DNA of 64,000 bases from Euzebyella marina (GTDB lineage: Bacteria; Bacteroidota; Bacteroidia; Flavobacteriales; Flavobacteriaceae), in the NCBI RefSeq assembly GCF_014855515.1, contig NZ_JACYFK010000001.1, forward strand, positions 1,364,001-1,428,000, given 5' to 3'. The translations under genes and the position numbers were made by a program. Below, in pieces: positions 7,801 to 15,179 of the stretch. The notes below the pieces were generated by a model. It made no database searches, was not told the origin of the DNA, and saw only the letters and a program-made list of their open reading frames with translations. How positions within the stretch are numbered: position 1 is the stretch's first letter; the number at the start of each line of letters is the position of its first letter.

Positions 7801-9135
7801 ATGAAAAAGATCTTGATCAAGAACGCGATTCTTGTAAATGAGAATAAGGTTTACGAAAGTGATGTTCTATTGAAAGACGATCGAATAGAAAGAATCGACC
7901 GTGACATTACCGAGGCATCGGCAGAGGTATTAGATGTAAACGGAAAGTACCTAATGCCGGGAATAATAGATGACCAAGTTCATTTTAGGGAGCCAGGCTT
8001 GACGCATAAGGGTGATATCGCATCTGAAAGTCGCGCTGCTGTCGCCGGAGGTATTACTTCATTTATGGAGCAACCGAATACCAATCCGCAGACAGTGACC
8101 ATTGAAAAGCTCGAAGAGAAATTTGCCATGGCCGCAAAAAGCGCTTTTGCCAATCATTCGTTTTTGTTTGGTGGTACCAATGACAACCTTGAAGAAATCA
8201 AGCGGTTGGACAAAAAAGCTTGTTCCGGTGTCAAGCTCTTTTTAGGCTCTTCTACAGGTAATATGCTGGTTGACAATGAAGAGGTCATAGAGAAAATTTT
8301 CAGCAGCACCGAAATGGTCATTTCGGCGCACTGTGAAGACGAAGGCACCATTCGAGCTAATTTAGCGAAATACAAAGAAAAATACGGAGATGATATTCCC
8401 GTTAAATTTCATCCCCTGATTCGTAGTGAAGAAGCTTGTTATCTATCATCTTCGAAAGCCATAGCCTTGGCTGAGAAAACGGGTGCAAGGCTTCATGTTT
8501 TTCATCTCTCTACAGGTAAAGAGACTTCACTTTTTCGAAATGACATTCCTTTAAAAGATAAGAAGATTACAGCAGAGGTTTGTATACACCACCTTTGGTT
8601 TGCCGATGAAGATTATGATGAGAAGGGCACGCTTATCAAATGGAACCCGGCCGTGAAAACGGCTCAAGATAGATCTCGATTATGGGAAGCTTTGCTTGAC
8701 GACCGGCTTGATGTAATCGCTACCGATCATGCACCCCATTTGTTGCAAGAAAAAGAGAATGTGTATACCAAAGCACCTTCAGGAGGGCCGTTGGTACAAC
8801 ATGCTTTGCCCGCTATGCTCGATAAATATCACGAAGGAGTAATCTCACTTGAAAAAATTATCGAAAAAATGTGCCATAACCCCTCTATTCTTTTTGATAT
8901 AGAAAATCGAGGTTATCTGCGGGAAGGGTATTATGCCGATCTGGTAGTGGCCGATTTAGACAATCCTTGGAAGGTAGAGAAAAGCAATATCGCCTACAAG
9001 TGTGGTTGGTCACCTTTTGAGGGCCATACCTTTGGTTCTAAAATTACCCATACTTTTGTCAACGGGCATATGGCTTATGCAAACGGTAAATTCTCCCCCG
9101 AAACCCATGGTCGTAGACTCACTTTTAACCGTTAG
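7801..9135 (+). CDS. pyrC: dihydroorotase
   Basis: A 444-residue amidohydrolase that should cyclise carbamoyl-aspartate to dihydroorotate in pyrimidine synthesis. Family landmarks are present: FREPGLTHKGD at 62-72, PNTNPQT at 92-98, K145 in GVKLFLGSSTGN (the residue carboxylated in class I enzymes), metal-ligand histidines H177 (SAHCED) and H235 (VFHLSTGKE), and D309 in IATDHAPH. The first metal motif reads DDQVHFREP, so the usual HxH is QxH (Q59, H61). I recall this variant from other Bacteroidota dihydroorotases, so it is probably lineage-specific and not a sign of inactivity. It is embedded between a GT2 gene (1 bp) and a DUF4296 gene (6 bp). Confidence 0.92.
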   Translation: MKKILIKNAILVNENKVYESDVLLKDDRIERIDRDITEASAEVLDVNGKYLMPGIIDDQVHFREPGLTHKGDIASESRAAVAGGITSFMEQPNTNPQTVTIEKLEEKFAMAAKSAFANHSFLFGGTNDNLEEIKRLDKKACSGVKLFLGSSTGNMLVDNEEVIEKIFSSTEMVISAHCEDEGTIRANLAKYKEKYGDDIPVKFHPLIRSEEACYLSSSKAIALAEKTGARLHVFHLSTGKETSLFRNDIPLKDKKITAEVCIHHLWFADEDYDEKGTLIKWNPAVKTAQDRSRLWEALLDDRLDVIATDHAPHLLQEKENVYTKAPSGGPLVQHALPAMLDKYHEGVISLEKIIEKMCHNPSILFDIENRGYLREGYYADLVVADLDNPWKVEKSNIAYKCGWSPFEGHTFGSKITHTFVNGHMAYANGKFSPETHGRRLTFNR

Positions 9136-9141
9136 GTAACG

Positions 9142-9591
9142 ATGGCTATCAAATTAAAAATAGTTTTGTTTTGCTCCGTGGTTCTTTTGTGCGCTTGCAA
9201 TGACCAGTTGATTGAACCGCCCGAGAACCTTATTGGTAAAGATAAGATGGTCTTGATATTGAAAGATGTAGCGATCATTAATGCGGCCAAAACAACGAAT
9301 GTAAGTGTGCTTCGTGAAAACAATGTTGATATTATGGAGTATATCTATGCGAAGTATGACGTTGATAGCCTGCAATTTGTTGAGAGCGATAAATATTATG
9401 CATCGTTACCTGCAGAATATAAGACCATGTATCTAAATGTGGAGGCTTTATTGGAAAAAGACCAGAATGTCTTTAAAGAAGCCAAAGAAGTTCAAGATAG
9501 TATCAAGAGAATAGAGTTAGAGCGTAAGCAAGAAGAGGCTCAAAGGGTTAAGGATTCTCTTCGAGAAATTTCCGAGAGCAAAACGAAATAA
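9142..9591 (+). CDS. DUF4296 lipoprotein
   Basis: A 149-residue protein with a lipoprotein signal peptide ending in LCAC (acylated Cys at 19). The first half of the mature part carries the DUF4296 pattern (PPENLIGKDKMVLILKDVAI and FVESDKYYASLPAEYKTMY), and a highly charged helical tail follows (about residues 105-149). Function is unknown; the family is typically encoded beside dihydroorotase in flavobacteria, as here. Its last 44 bp overlap the 3' end of the convergent epimerase gene, an unusual tail-to-tail overlap. Confidence 0.85.
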   Translation: MAIKLKIVLFCSVVLLCACNDQLIEPPENLIGKDKMVLILKDVAIINAAKTTNVSVLRENNVDIMEYIYAKYDVDSLQFVESDKYYASLPAEYKTMYLNVEALLEKDQNVFKEAKEVQDSIKRIELERKQEEAQRVKDSLREISESKTK

Positions 9592-10555
9592 GCGGGTCAA
9601 GCGGCTGGAATTGAAAGCCCATCCGTTCTTTTATCTTTTCATTTTGGTATAGTTCTCGATTGTGAAGAGAACGAACCGAGTTCTTGGTGATTCTTCTACC
9701 CGATTTAATAAATAGATTTCTCAGCCAATCGAACCATCTTCCTATCTCCAGCTGCCATTTTTTCAATTCTTTAAACGGCGGTTTAAGATTCATGGCTTTC
9801 GTTATTCGTGTGAGTATCTCTAGGTAGGTCAGGTTTTCTGCTACGGCAATAAACCGTTCGTTTTTGATGTCTGAATTCATTAGGCCGACCATCATTTCTA
9901 TCACATCGTCAACAATGATAAACCCTGTACCGCCCGGAGGGTAAAATTGATGTTGTTTGCTGGCTATTTTGAAAAGGGAACCGCTTCCGGTTTCCCAAAA
10001 CCCAGGGCCGATAATAACTCCGGGGTTTACTATTACAACTTCCAAGCCTTCTTGAGAGCCACGCCATACCTCCATTTCTGCGGCATGTTTGGTAAGGGCA
10101 TAAACATTTGCGTCTTGGCTGGTCCAGGCATTGTTTTCATCGGCATTTTTTCCCTTCAAGCTTTTTCCGATAGCACCAATGGTGCTTACATAACAGAGCT
10201 TACGAATTTTTTTGGCTATACAAAGATTTACGATGTTGGCCGTACCCTCGGTATTGGCTTTGTAAAGTTTTTTGTAATCTGCCGGATCAAATGAAATAAG
10301 GGCGGCGGCATGGTATACCAAATCAATGCCATCAAAAGCTGTTTCGAGAGCGGGAATGTCAGTTACATCTGCTTCAATCCACTGAATTTTATTGAAAAGA
10401 GTCGCTACGTCGTTTTCATAATAGCTGAATACTTTTTTAACCTGTTCCAGATCACTCTCTTTTCTTCGAATGGCCCGTACCGAATCGTTTTCTTTTGTCA
10501 ATCTTAATAATAGATGCGCACCTACCAATCCGGTACCTCCTGTAACTAGAATCAT
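9548..10555 (-). CDS. NAD-dependent epimerase/dehydratase (extended SDR)
   Basis: A 335-residue extended short-chain dehydrogenase. It has the N-terminal nucleotide motif TGGTGLVGAH (5-14), the catalytic serine/threonine region YVSTIGAIG (122-130) and the YxxxK dyad Y152/K156 in VYALTKHAAE. The family acts on nucleotide sugars, steroids or dihydroflavonols; the C-terminal half does not identify the substrate. It is transcribed toward the DUF4296 gene and overlaps its end by 44 bp. A -7-like element sits immediately upstream of the ATG, suggesting a very short or absent leader. Confidence 0.88.
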   Translation of the reverse strand: MILVTGGTGLVGAHLLLRLTKENDSVRAIRRKESDLEQVKKVFSYYENDVATLFNKIQWIEADVTDIPALETAFDGIDLVYHAAALISFDPADYKKLYKANTEGTANIVNLCIAKKIRKLCYVSTIGAIGKSLKGKNADENNAWTSQDANVYALTKHAAEMEVWRGSQEGLEVVIVNPGVIIGPGFWETGSGSLFKIASKQHQFYPPGGTGFIIVDDVIEMMVGLMNSDIKNERFIAVAENLTYLEILTRITKAMNLKPPFKELKKWQLEIGRWFDWLRNLFIKSGRRITKNSVRSLHNRELYQNEKIKERMGFQFQPLDPLISFCSRKFLEENP

Positions 10556-10559
10556 GTTT

Positions 10560-10567
10560 CAAAAATA
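10560..10567 (-). promoter_or_regulatory. -7 element abutting the epimerase start codon
   Basis: On the minus strand TATTTTTG ends four bases before the ATG at 10555. The predicted transcription start would coincide with the start codon. No TTG at the expected -33 distance was found. Confidence 0.4.
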
Positions 10568-10624
10568 GGCAATAGGGCCGTATAAATTCCTTTAAACTTA
10601 CAGGGCAAGGCGGTTATTAACCTT

Positions 10625-10632
10625 TATATTTG
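10625..10632 (+). promoter_or_regulatory. -7 element before tyrS; decides the start codon
   Basis: TATATTTG matches the Bacteroidota -7 box. Transcription would begin at about 10636, after the in-frame ATG at 10634, so the ATG at 10658 is the likely start. Confidence 0.5.
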
Positions 10633-10657
10633 CATGAAATTTAAGAAACAGCTTAAA

Positions 10658-11953
10658 ATGGCATCAAACTTTGTTGAAGAATTAAAATGGAGGGGAATGT
10701 TGCATGATGCAATGCCCGGAACCGAAGAACATCTGATGAACGGCATTCAGTCTGCCTATGTAGGTATCGACCCTACGGCAGATTCTTTGCACATCGGGCA
10801 TTTGGTAGGGGTGATGATGCTTCGCCATTTTCAGTTGGCCGGTCATAAACCCTATGCATTGATCGGTGGTGCCACAGGAATGATTGGTGATCCTTCGGGG
10901 AAATCTGCAGAAAGAAACTTACTTGATGAAGCTACTTTAAGGCATAATCAAAATGCCCTGAAAGAGCAGTTAAGCCGTTTTTTAGATTTTGATAGCGATA
11001 CTGACAACAGTGCCGTATTGGTCAATAATTATGATTGGATGAAAGATTTCTCCTTTCTTGACTTTATTAGAGATGTTGGCAAGCATATAACGGTCAACTA
11101 TATGATGGCCAAAGATTCGGTGAAGAAGAGACTTTCTGCGGAAGCAAAAGAAGGTATGTCGTTCACTGAATTTACCTATCAGTTGGTTCAGGGCTACGAC
11201 TTTTTGTATCTGTACGAAAAGTACAATTGCACACTGCAAATGGGTGGTAGCGACCAGTGGGGAAATATTACTACCGGTACCGAATTGATTCGAAGAATCG
11301 GTAACGGCAAGGGCTTTGCCCTTACCTGTCCGTTAATTACCAAGGCCGATGGTACAAAATTCGGAAAGACCGAAAGTGGTAATGTTTGGTTAGATGCCGA
11401 GAGAACATCACCTTATCGCTTTTACCAATACTGGTTGAACACTTCAGATGAAGATGCTGAAAAGTACATTAAGATTTTTACTTTTTTGAGTCAAGATGAG
11501 GTGGCTTCATTAGTTGAATCGCATAAAGAAGCTCCGCATTTACGACAACTTCAGAAGCGTTTGGCCGAAGAAATCACGGTAATGGTTCATTCAGAAGATG
11601 ATTTGGAAAATGCACAAAAGGCCAGTAATATTCTCTTTGGGAAATCAACTTCAGAAGATTTGAGAAAGCTTAATGAAAAGACATTCTTAGATGTTTTCGA
11701 GGGTGTGCCCCAAGCTGAGGTCTCTAGATCCGAATTAGAAGGCGGTCTTGATATGATCGGTGCCTTGGCAGACAAGACCGGATTTCTAGGTTCTAATAGT
11801 GAGGCACGGCGAGAGCTTAAGCAGAACTCTATCTCTGTTAACAAAGAAAAGGTGAAAGCTGACTACATGATTACAGATACCGACTTGATCAACAACAAGT
11901 TCGTTTTGTTGCAACGGGGTAAGAAAAATTATTTCGTTCTTGTCGTAGTCTAA
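10658..11953 (+). CDS. tyrS: tyrosyl-tRNA synthetase
   Basis: A 431-residue class I aminoacyl-tRNA synthetase that charges tRNA-Tyr. The HIGH motif is at 45-48 in [23 protein letters not shown] follows, the tyrosine-specificity region is [17 protein letters not shown], and the KMSKS-type loop reads KFGKT at about 234-238. A C-terminal S4-like RNA-binding domain ends the protein. An alternative in-frame ATG 24 bp upstream (10634) would add eight residues, but it lies within the promoter-like region, and [13 protein letters not shown] is the usual flavobacterial N-terminus as far as I recall. Confidence 0.96.
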   Translation: MASNFVEELKWRGMLHDAMPGTEEHLMNGIQSAYVGIDPTADSLHIGHLVGVMMLRHFQLAGHKPYALIGGATGMIGDPSGKSAERNLLDEATLRHNQNALKEQLSRFLDFDSDTDNSAVLVNNYDWMKDFSFLDFIRDVGKHITVNYMMAKDSVKKRLSAEAKEGMSFTEFTYQLVQGYDFLYLYEKYNCTLQMGGSDQWGNITTGTELIRRIGNGKGFALTCPLITKADGTKFGKTESGNVWLDAERTSPYRFYQYWLNTSDEDAEKYIKIFTFLSQDEVASLVESHKEAPHLRQLQKRLAEEITVMVHSEDDLENAQKASNILFGKSTSEDLRKLNEKTFLDVFEGVPQAEVSRSELEGGLDMIGALADKTGFLGSNSEARRELKQNSISVNKEKVKADYMITDTDLINNKFVLLQRGKKNYFVLVVV

Positions 11954-12039
11954 GAAAGTAATTGATTTTACAATAAGCTCTTAGCCAATATTTTAAATTT
12001 TCTTGCGTTAGAATTTTCAGAAAAAGAAAACTGATTGCA

Positions 12040-12570
12040 ATGAAAAACCTAATTTATGGCGTAATCGCTATCTTTCTTTTAGTGAGTTGTGATAAGATAG
12101 ATGAGCTTACCAAATTTGATATCGACTACAAAAGTAACGTGACGATACCTTCAACCATGGGGGTTGATTTACCTTTCGATATTTTTACTCCCGATGTAGA
12201 AACGAACTCAGAATCTGAGTTTGAAGTCAATGATACTCGTAAAGATTTAATAGAAGAAATTCGCCTTAAGCAGTTGGTCTTGAAGATTACTTCTCCTGAA
12301 GACGCTGACTTTAGTTTTTTAGAATCGATTGAGATTTACATCTCGGCCGAAGATCTTGATGAGATAAAGATTGCTGAAGAGGCACAGGTAGACCCCAACA
12401 CGGGTAATACGCTTGATGTAGATGTTATCGATATCGATTTAAAAGAATACATTAAGAAAGATAAGTTCAGTTTACGGTTATATACAGTAACCGATGAAGC
12501 CATTAGTAGAGACCATGAAATCGAAGTGAACTCTACTTTTTTTGTGGATGCTAAAATTCTAGGTCTCTAA
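12040..12570 (+). CDS. uncharacterised lipoprotein
   Basis: A 176-residue protein with a lipoprotein signal ending LLVSC (Cys at 17). The mature part is acidic and probably mostly beta structure, with several paired strands (LKQLVLKITSPE, SIEIYISAEDLDE, KFSLRLYTVTD). No family was recognised. It follows tyrS after 86 bp and may have its own promoter. Its stop codon TAA interlocks with the stop of the convergent LuxE-like gene (shared CTAA). It is likely an outer-membrane- or periplasm-facing lipoprotein; nothing else can be said. Confidence 0.75.
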   Translation: MKNLIYGVIAIFLLVSCDKIDELTKFDIDYKSNVTIPSTMGVDLPFDIFTPDVETNSESEFEVNDTRKDLIEEIRLKQLVLKITSPEDADFSFLESIEIYISAEDLDEIKIAEEAQVDPNTGNTLDVDVIDIDLKEYIKKDKFSLRLYTVTDEAISRDHEIEVNSTFFVDAKILGL

Positions 12571-13544
12571 AGAACCATTAGATTACATCCACGTACATCT
12601 GAATGGTCAAATCGGCCTAATATCTCAAAACTGCCATCCGAGTGTAACTTACCCAGGTCTTGGGTTGCTATGAACGAACAAGAATCTCTATTGGCCAGAT
12701 CGATAACATTGATGCCACCGGTTTTTCCGATGGTTTGATAACTTAGCGGGTCTTCCGTATCCCTAATCAGAATTTTCATCCAAGGCGGAGTTTTAAAAAT
12801 ACCCTTTCCGCTAGAATAAGCCTGAGATAGGAGTTCTGTCATACCATACTCCGAATGAATTTGCCTTACACCAAAACCTTTGGTGAGAATTTCGTGCAAC
12901 TCTTCCCGAATCAGTTCCTTTCTACGTCCTTTCATCCCTCCTGTTTCCATCACAATAGTATGTTCAAGGCTAAGTCCATACTCCTCGACTAAATCTAAAA
13001 GAGCGAAAGAAACGCCAATAAGTAATGTCTTTTGACTCTTTTTTTCTAGGGAGGATAGATTGCTTACCAAAGAAGTAAGGTCCTTTAGGTAAAAACCGCT
13101 CGCCTCATGTTTACTCTCCTTTATCAACCGGTCTACCATATAAATGAGCGAAGAGCCATTGCGCTCTAGATAAGAGGGAAGCAGTGCTAGAATACAATAG
13201 TCTGAAATATCGCCATAGAATAGTTCAAACCCCTTCAAAAAACTTTCCTCGTAAAGGTTCAGGTCAAGAACTTGGTGTTTGCTCGTTTGGCTTCCGGTAG
13301 TACCACTACTGGTGAAAACAGTTTCTGCCTGGCCTATACCTGATATAATCGGGTGTGTTTTGAAGAACGAGATGGGTAAAAAGGGAATGTCTTCAATCTT
13401 TGAGATAATATTGGGAGATTTCTCTAAGTAGTCGCAAAACAAGCGATAGACCTCATTGTTCTGATATTGAAATTGAAAAGTCTCCATGGTGGCACTTTCG
13501 AATTCCTCAGTTGTAGCAATATTAAAAATTGATTGATTTGCCAT
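12567..13544 (-). CDS. LuxE/acyl-protein synthetase-like protein
   Basis: A 325-residue protein related to the LuxE family of adenylate-forming acyl-protein synthetases. It has the P-loop-like FTSSGTTGSQTSKH (77-90), a central METGGMKGRRKE segment and the SEYGMTELLSQAYS motif that in adenylate-forming enzymes contacts the nucleotide. LuxE activates fatty acids for aldehyde synthesis in luminous bacteria, but no lux genes are here, so this is the broader flavobacterial relative often labelled acyltransferase. The substrate is unknown. It is divergent from the FKBP gene and ends with interlocking stops against the lipoprotein gene. Confidence 0.8.
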   Translation of the reverse strand: MANQSIFNIATTEEFESATMETFQFQYQNNEVYRLFCDYLEKSPNIISKIEDIPFLPISFFKTHPIISGIGQAETVFTSSGTTGSQTSKHQVLDLNLYEESFLKGFELFYGDISDYCILALLPSYLERNGSSLIYMVDRLIKESKHEASGFYLKDLTSLVSNLSSLEKKSQKTLLIGVSFALLDLVEEYGLSLEHTIVMETGGMKGRRKELIREELHEILTKGFGVRQIHSEYGMTELLSQAYSSGKGIFKTPPWMKILIRDTEDPLSYQTIGKTGGINVIDLANRDSCSFIATQDLGKLHSDGSFEILGRFDHSDVRGCNLMVL

Positions 13545-13558
13545 ACTCTAATCCTTCA

Positions 13559-13566
13559 CAAAAGTA
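13559..13566 (-). promoter_or_regulatory. -7 element for the LuxE-like gene
   Basis: On the minus strand TACTTTTG matches TAnnTTTG and lies 14 bp before the ATG at 13544, predicting a leader of about 10 nt. No convincing -33 TTG was found. Confidence 0.4.
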
Positions 13567-13610
13567 CGAATCTCCGATAGTAGATAGGCTGATAGAGCTA
13601 GAGTAAATTA

Positions 13611-13629
13611 ATGTTAAGAAAATTAACAT
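13611..13629. promoter_or_regulatory. perfect 7-5-7 inverted repeat in a divergent promoter region
   Basis: ATGTTAA and TTAACAT flank a GAAAA spacer, giving a 19-bp palindrome between the divergent LuxE-like and FKBP genes. It lies about 75 bp upstream of the predicted -33 of the FKBP promoter. It looks like a dimeric repressor or activator site; the cognate protein is unknown. Confidence 0.45.
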
Positions 13630-13685
13630 CTGGCACGTATGGCGTTAATCCTTTATTAAATAAGAAGGATAACTATCTGAATATT

Positions 13686-13714
13686 TTGAGTCCGTTTTCA
13701 GACCTATACCTTTG
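13686..13714 (+). promoter_or_regulatory. promoter of the FKBP gene
   Basis: TTG at 13686-13688, an 18-bp spacer and TACCTTTG at 13707-13714 fit the Bacteroidota -33/-7 consensus. The start would be about 13718, leaving a leader of about 38 nt to the ATG at 13756. Confidence 0.65.
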
Positions 13715-13755
13715 CCGCTTAACCGAATTTTCGGTCAAACCTTAAACTAAAAAGT

Positions 13756-14187
13756 ATGAGTCAGGTAAAGAATAATGATACGGTAAAAGTACATTATACA
13801 GGAAAATTGGAAGACGGTCAAGTTTTCGATAGTTCAATTGAAAGAGGAGAGCCATTGCAATTTACCGTGGGGCAAGGACAAATTATTCCCGGTTTTGAAA
13901 AGGGTATAATCGATATGAAAGTGAACGAAAAGAAAACCGTAAATATTCCGAAGGCCGAAGCTTATGGTGAAACGAACGAGCAGTTGATACAAGAAGTGCC
14001 TAAAAGTCAATTACCTCAAGATATAAAGCCGGAAATAGGAATGGGTCTAGTTTCGGAAGGACCGAACGGACAAAAAATGAATCTTATCGTGAAAGATGTT
14101 AAACAAGATTCAATAGTGGTAGATGCCAATCACCCACTCGCCGGAAAAGATTTGATTTTTGATCTAGAAGTAGTAGAAATATTATAG
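13756..14187 (+). CDS. SlyD-like FKBP-type peptidyl-prolyl isomerase
   Basis: A 143-residue cytoplasmic FKBP. The N-terminal half has VKVHYTGKLEDGQVFDSS and QIIPGFEKGIIDMKVNEKK, the FKBP active-site framework; the middle (about 66-120) matches the insert-in-flap chaperone domain seen in SlyD proteins (YGETNEQLIQEVPKSQLP), and the chain returns to the FKBP fold at NHPLAGKDLIFDLEVVEI. No signal peptide and no histidine-rich metal-binding tail are present, so the metallochaperone role of E. coli SlyD should not be assumed. It is expected to assist folding by proline isomerisation. The gene is monocistronic, with its own promoter and a terminator. Confidence 0.93.
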   Translation: MSQVKNNDTVKVHYTGKLEDGQVFDSSIERGEPLQFTVGQGQIIPGFEKGIIDMKVNEKKTVNIPKAEAYGETNEQLIQEVPKSQLPQDIKPEIGMGLVSEGPNGQKMNLIVKDVKQDSIVVDANHPLAGKDLIFDLEVVEIL

Positions 14188-14215
14188 TAAGTATAAACTT
14201 CTGGTAATTTATAGG

Positions 14216-14237
14216 GCCTCGCACAAGCGGGGCTTTT
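14216..14237 (+). terminator. terminator after the FKBP gene
   Basis: A GCCTCGC / GCGGGGC stem (one T-G pair) with an ACAA loop is followed by four T. It overlaps the stop of the convergent T9SS protein gene by two bases. Confidence 0.75.
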
Positions 14238-14562
14238 ACTTTATAACAAGTTTTCGATTAAAACTGTGCTGCTCTTGCTTTATTTGAAGTACATAGATAC
14301 CAGGTTCTAAACTTGAAATGACAAGGGTATTTCTAAATACCTTTTGCTCAAGAACAATCTTGCCAAAAACATCATACACCCTCACTTCTTTAGTGGCCTT
14401 GCTATGGGTAATCAATTCTACCGATTCGCCGTAGGCTGGGTTGGGATATAATTTTAACTCTGGTCGATTTAATTGTTCACTTGCCATTCTTAATTCACTC
14501 TCCTGCGCCGATAGGTTTAGAGTGAAAAATAAGAAAGCCATAGAAATAAAGAGTAGGCGCAT
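14236..14562 (-). CDS. very small T9SS type A sorting-domain protein
   Basis: A 108-residue protein made of a signal peptide (residues 1-19, ending LSAQ), a spacer of about 17 residues and a complete type IX C-terminal sorting domain: LKLYPNPAYGESVEL, VRVYDVFGKIV, LEPGIYVLQIKQ and a final RKLVIK. Such domains direct cargo through the T9SS and are normally removed or used for surface attachment, but there is almost no cargo here. It may be a remnant of a longer exoprotein or a real mini-protein. A similar gene lies 164 bp upstream in the same direction. Confidence 0.8.
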   Translation of the reverse strand: MRLLFISMAFLFFTLNLSAQESELRMASEQLNRPELKLYPNPAYGESVELITHSKATKEVRVYDVFGKIVLEQKVFRNTLVISSLEPGIYVLQIKQEQHSFNRKLVIK

Positions 14563-14726
14563 GGTAATTGATTTGGGATCAATACCTTAAAGATAGCGAT
14601 ACCTTCAATTGAAGCACTAAAAATGTTGTCAAATGGCTATAAATGTATGTTATTAAGTGATGGATTGTCTTCGGGAAAGCACATCCAGCGGCGGAAGACC
14701 AGTAGCCTTGAATTGAAATATGAAAC

Positions 14727-15035
14727 CTATTTGATAATCAGCTTTCTGGTGGCAACATTATTGAGTTCATATACTCTAAGTACGTATACCCCGGCGTCTA
14801 AGTCGGCCAAGAATAATTCTTTGCCGGTAATTTTTGTTTCGAGAACCTTGGTTCCTAAAACGTCATAAATAGCGATTTGCTTAGGGGCATTTTTCGTAGT
14901 GCTGATATAAACCTTACCATCGGTTACTGGGTTGGGGTATAGCTTGAACCCATCAATATCGGCTTTACCGTTACGATCTTGCCCGTACGTAAAGGAAACA
15001 AAAAGCAATGTAACTAGTAGGTAAAGGTGCTTCAT
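14727..15035 (-). CDS. second very small T9SS type A sorting-domain protein
   Basis: A 102-residue protein with a signal peptide (1-19, FVSFTYGQ) and little beyond the sorting domain: FKLYPNPVTDGKVYI, IAIYDVLGTKVLETKI, LDAGVYVLRVYE and RKLIIK at the end. The ATG at 15035 is chosen because it starts directly at the signal peptide; an in-frame ATG at 15146 would place 37 residues before it and lies inside the upstream terminator hairpin. It is about the same size as the neighbour at 14236 and similar in plan, so a local duplication is possible, though sequence identity outside the domain motifs is low. Confidence 0.8.
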   Translation of the reverse strand: MKHLYLLVTLLFVSFTYGQDRNGKADIDGFKLYPNPVTDGKVYISTTKNAPKQIAIYDVLGTKVLETKITGKELFLADLDAGVYVLRVYELNNVATRKLIIK

Positions 15036-15133
15036 ATGGTAGGTTAAACAAAAAATGTACCACAAATATACTAAATCTTTATATCCTTCGTTGCTCGATC
15101 GTATAAACGGTCTCATTTTCTGGATAGAAAGTA

Positions 15134-15159
15134 AAAAACCCCGCAATTGCGGGGTTTTT
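15134..15159 (-). terminator. terminator of the TonB receptor-lipoprotein unit
   Basis: A perfect 11-bp stem AAAAACCCCGC / GCGGGGTTTTT with an AATT loop lies 20 bp after the stop at 15180 on the minus strand. It separates the receptor-lipoprotein operon from the small T9SS genes. Confidence 0.9.
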
Positions 15160-15179
15160 GTTATGCTTTTTAATCGTGA

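Noticed and set aside
12567-13544. Bioluminescence (lux) locus from the LuxE-like gene
   Set aside because: No luxAB, luxC or luxD relatives are present and the LuxE family is broad in Bacteroidota.
14623-14868. Plus-strand frame across the small T9SS gene
   Set aside because: It runs antisense to the sorting-domain gene and has no signal peptide or family match.
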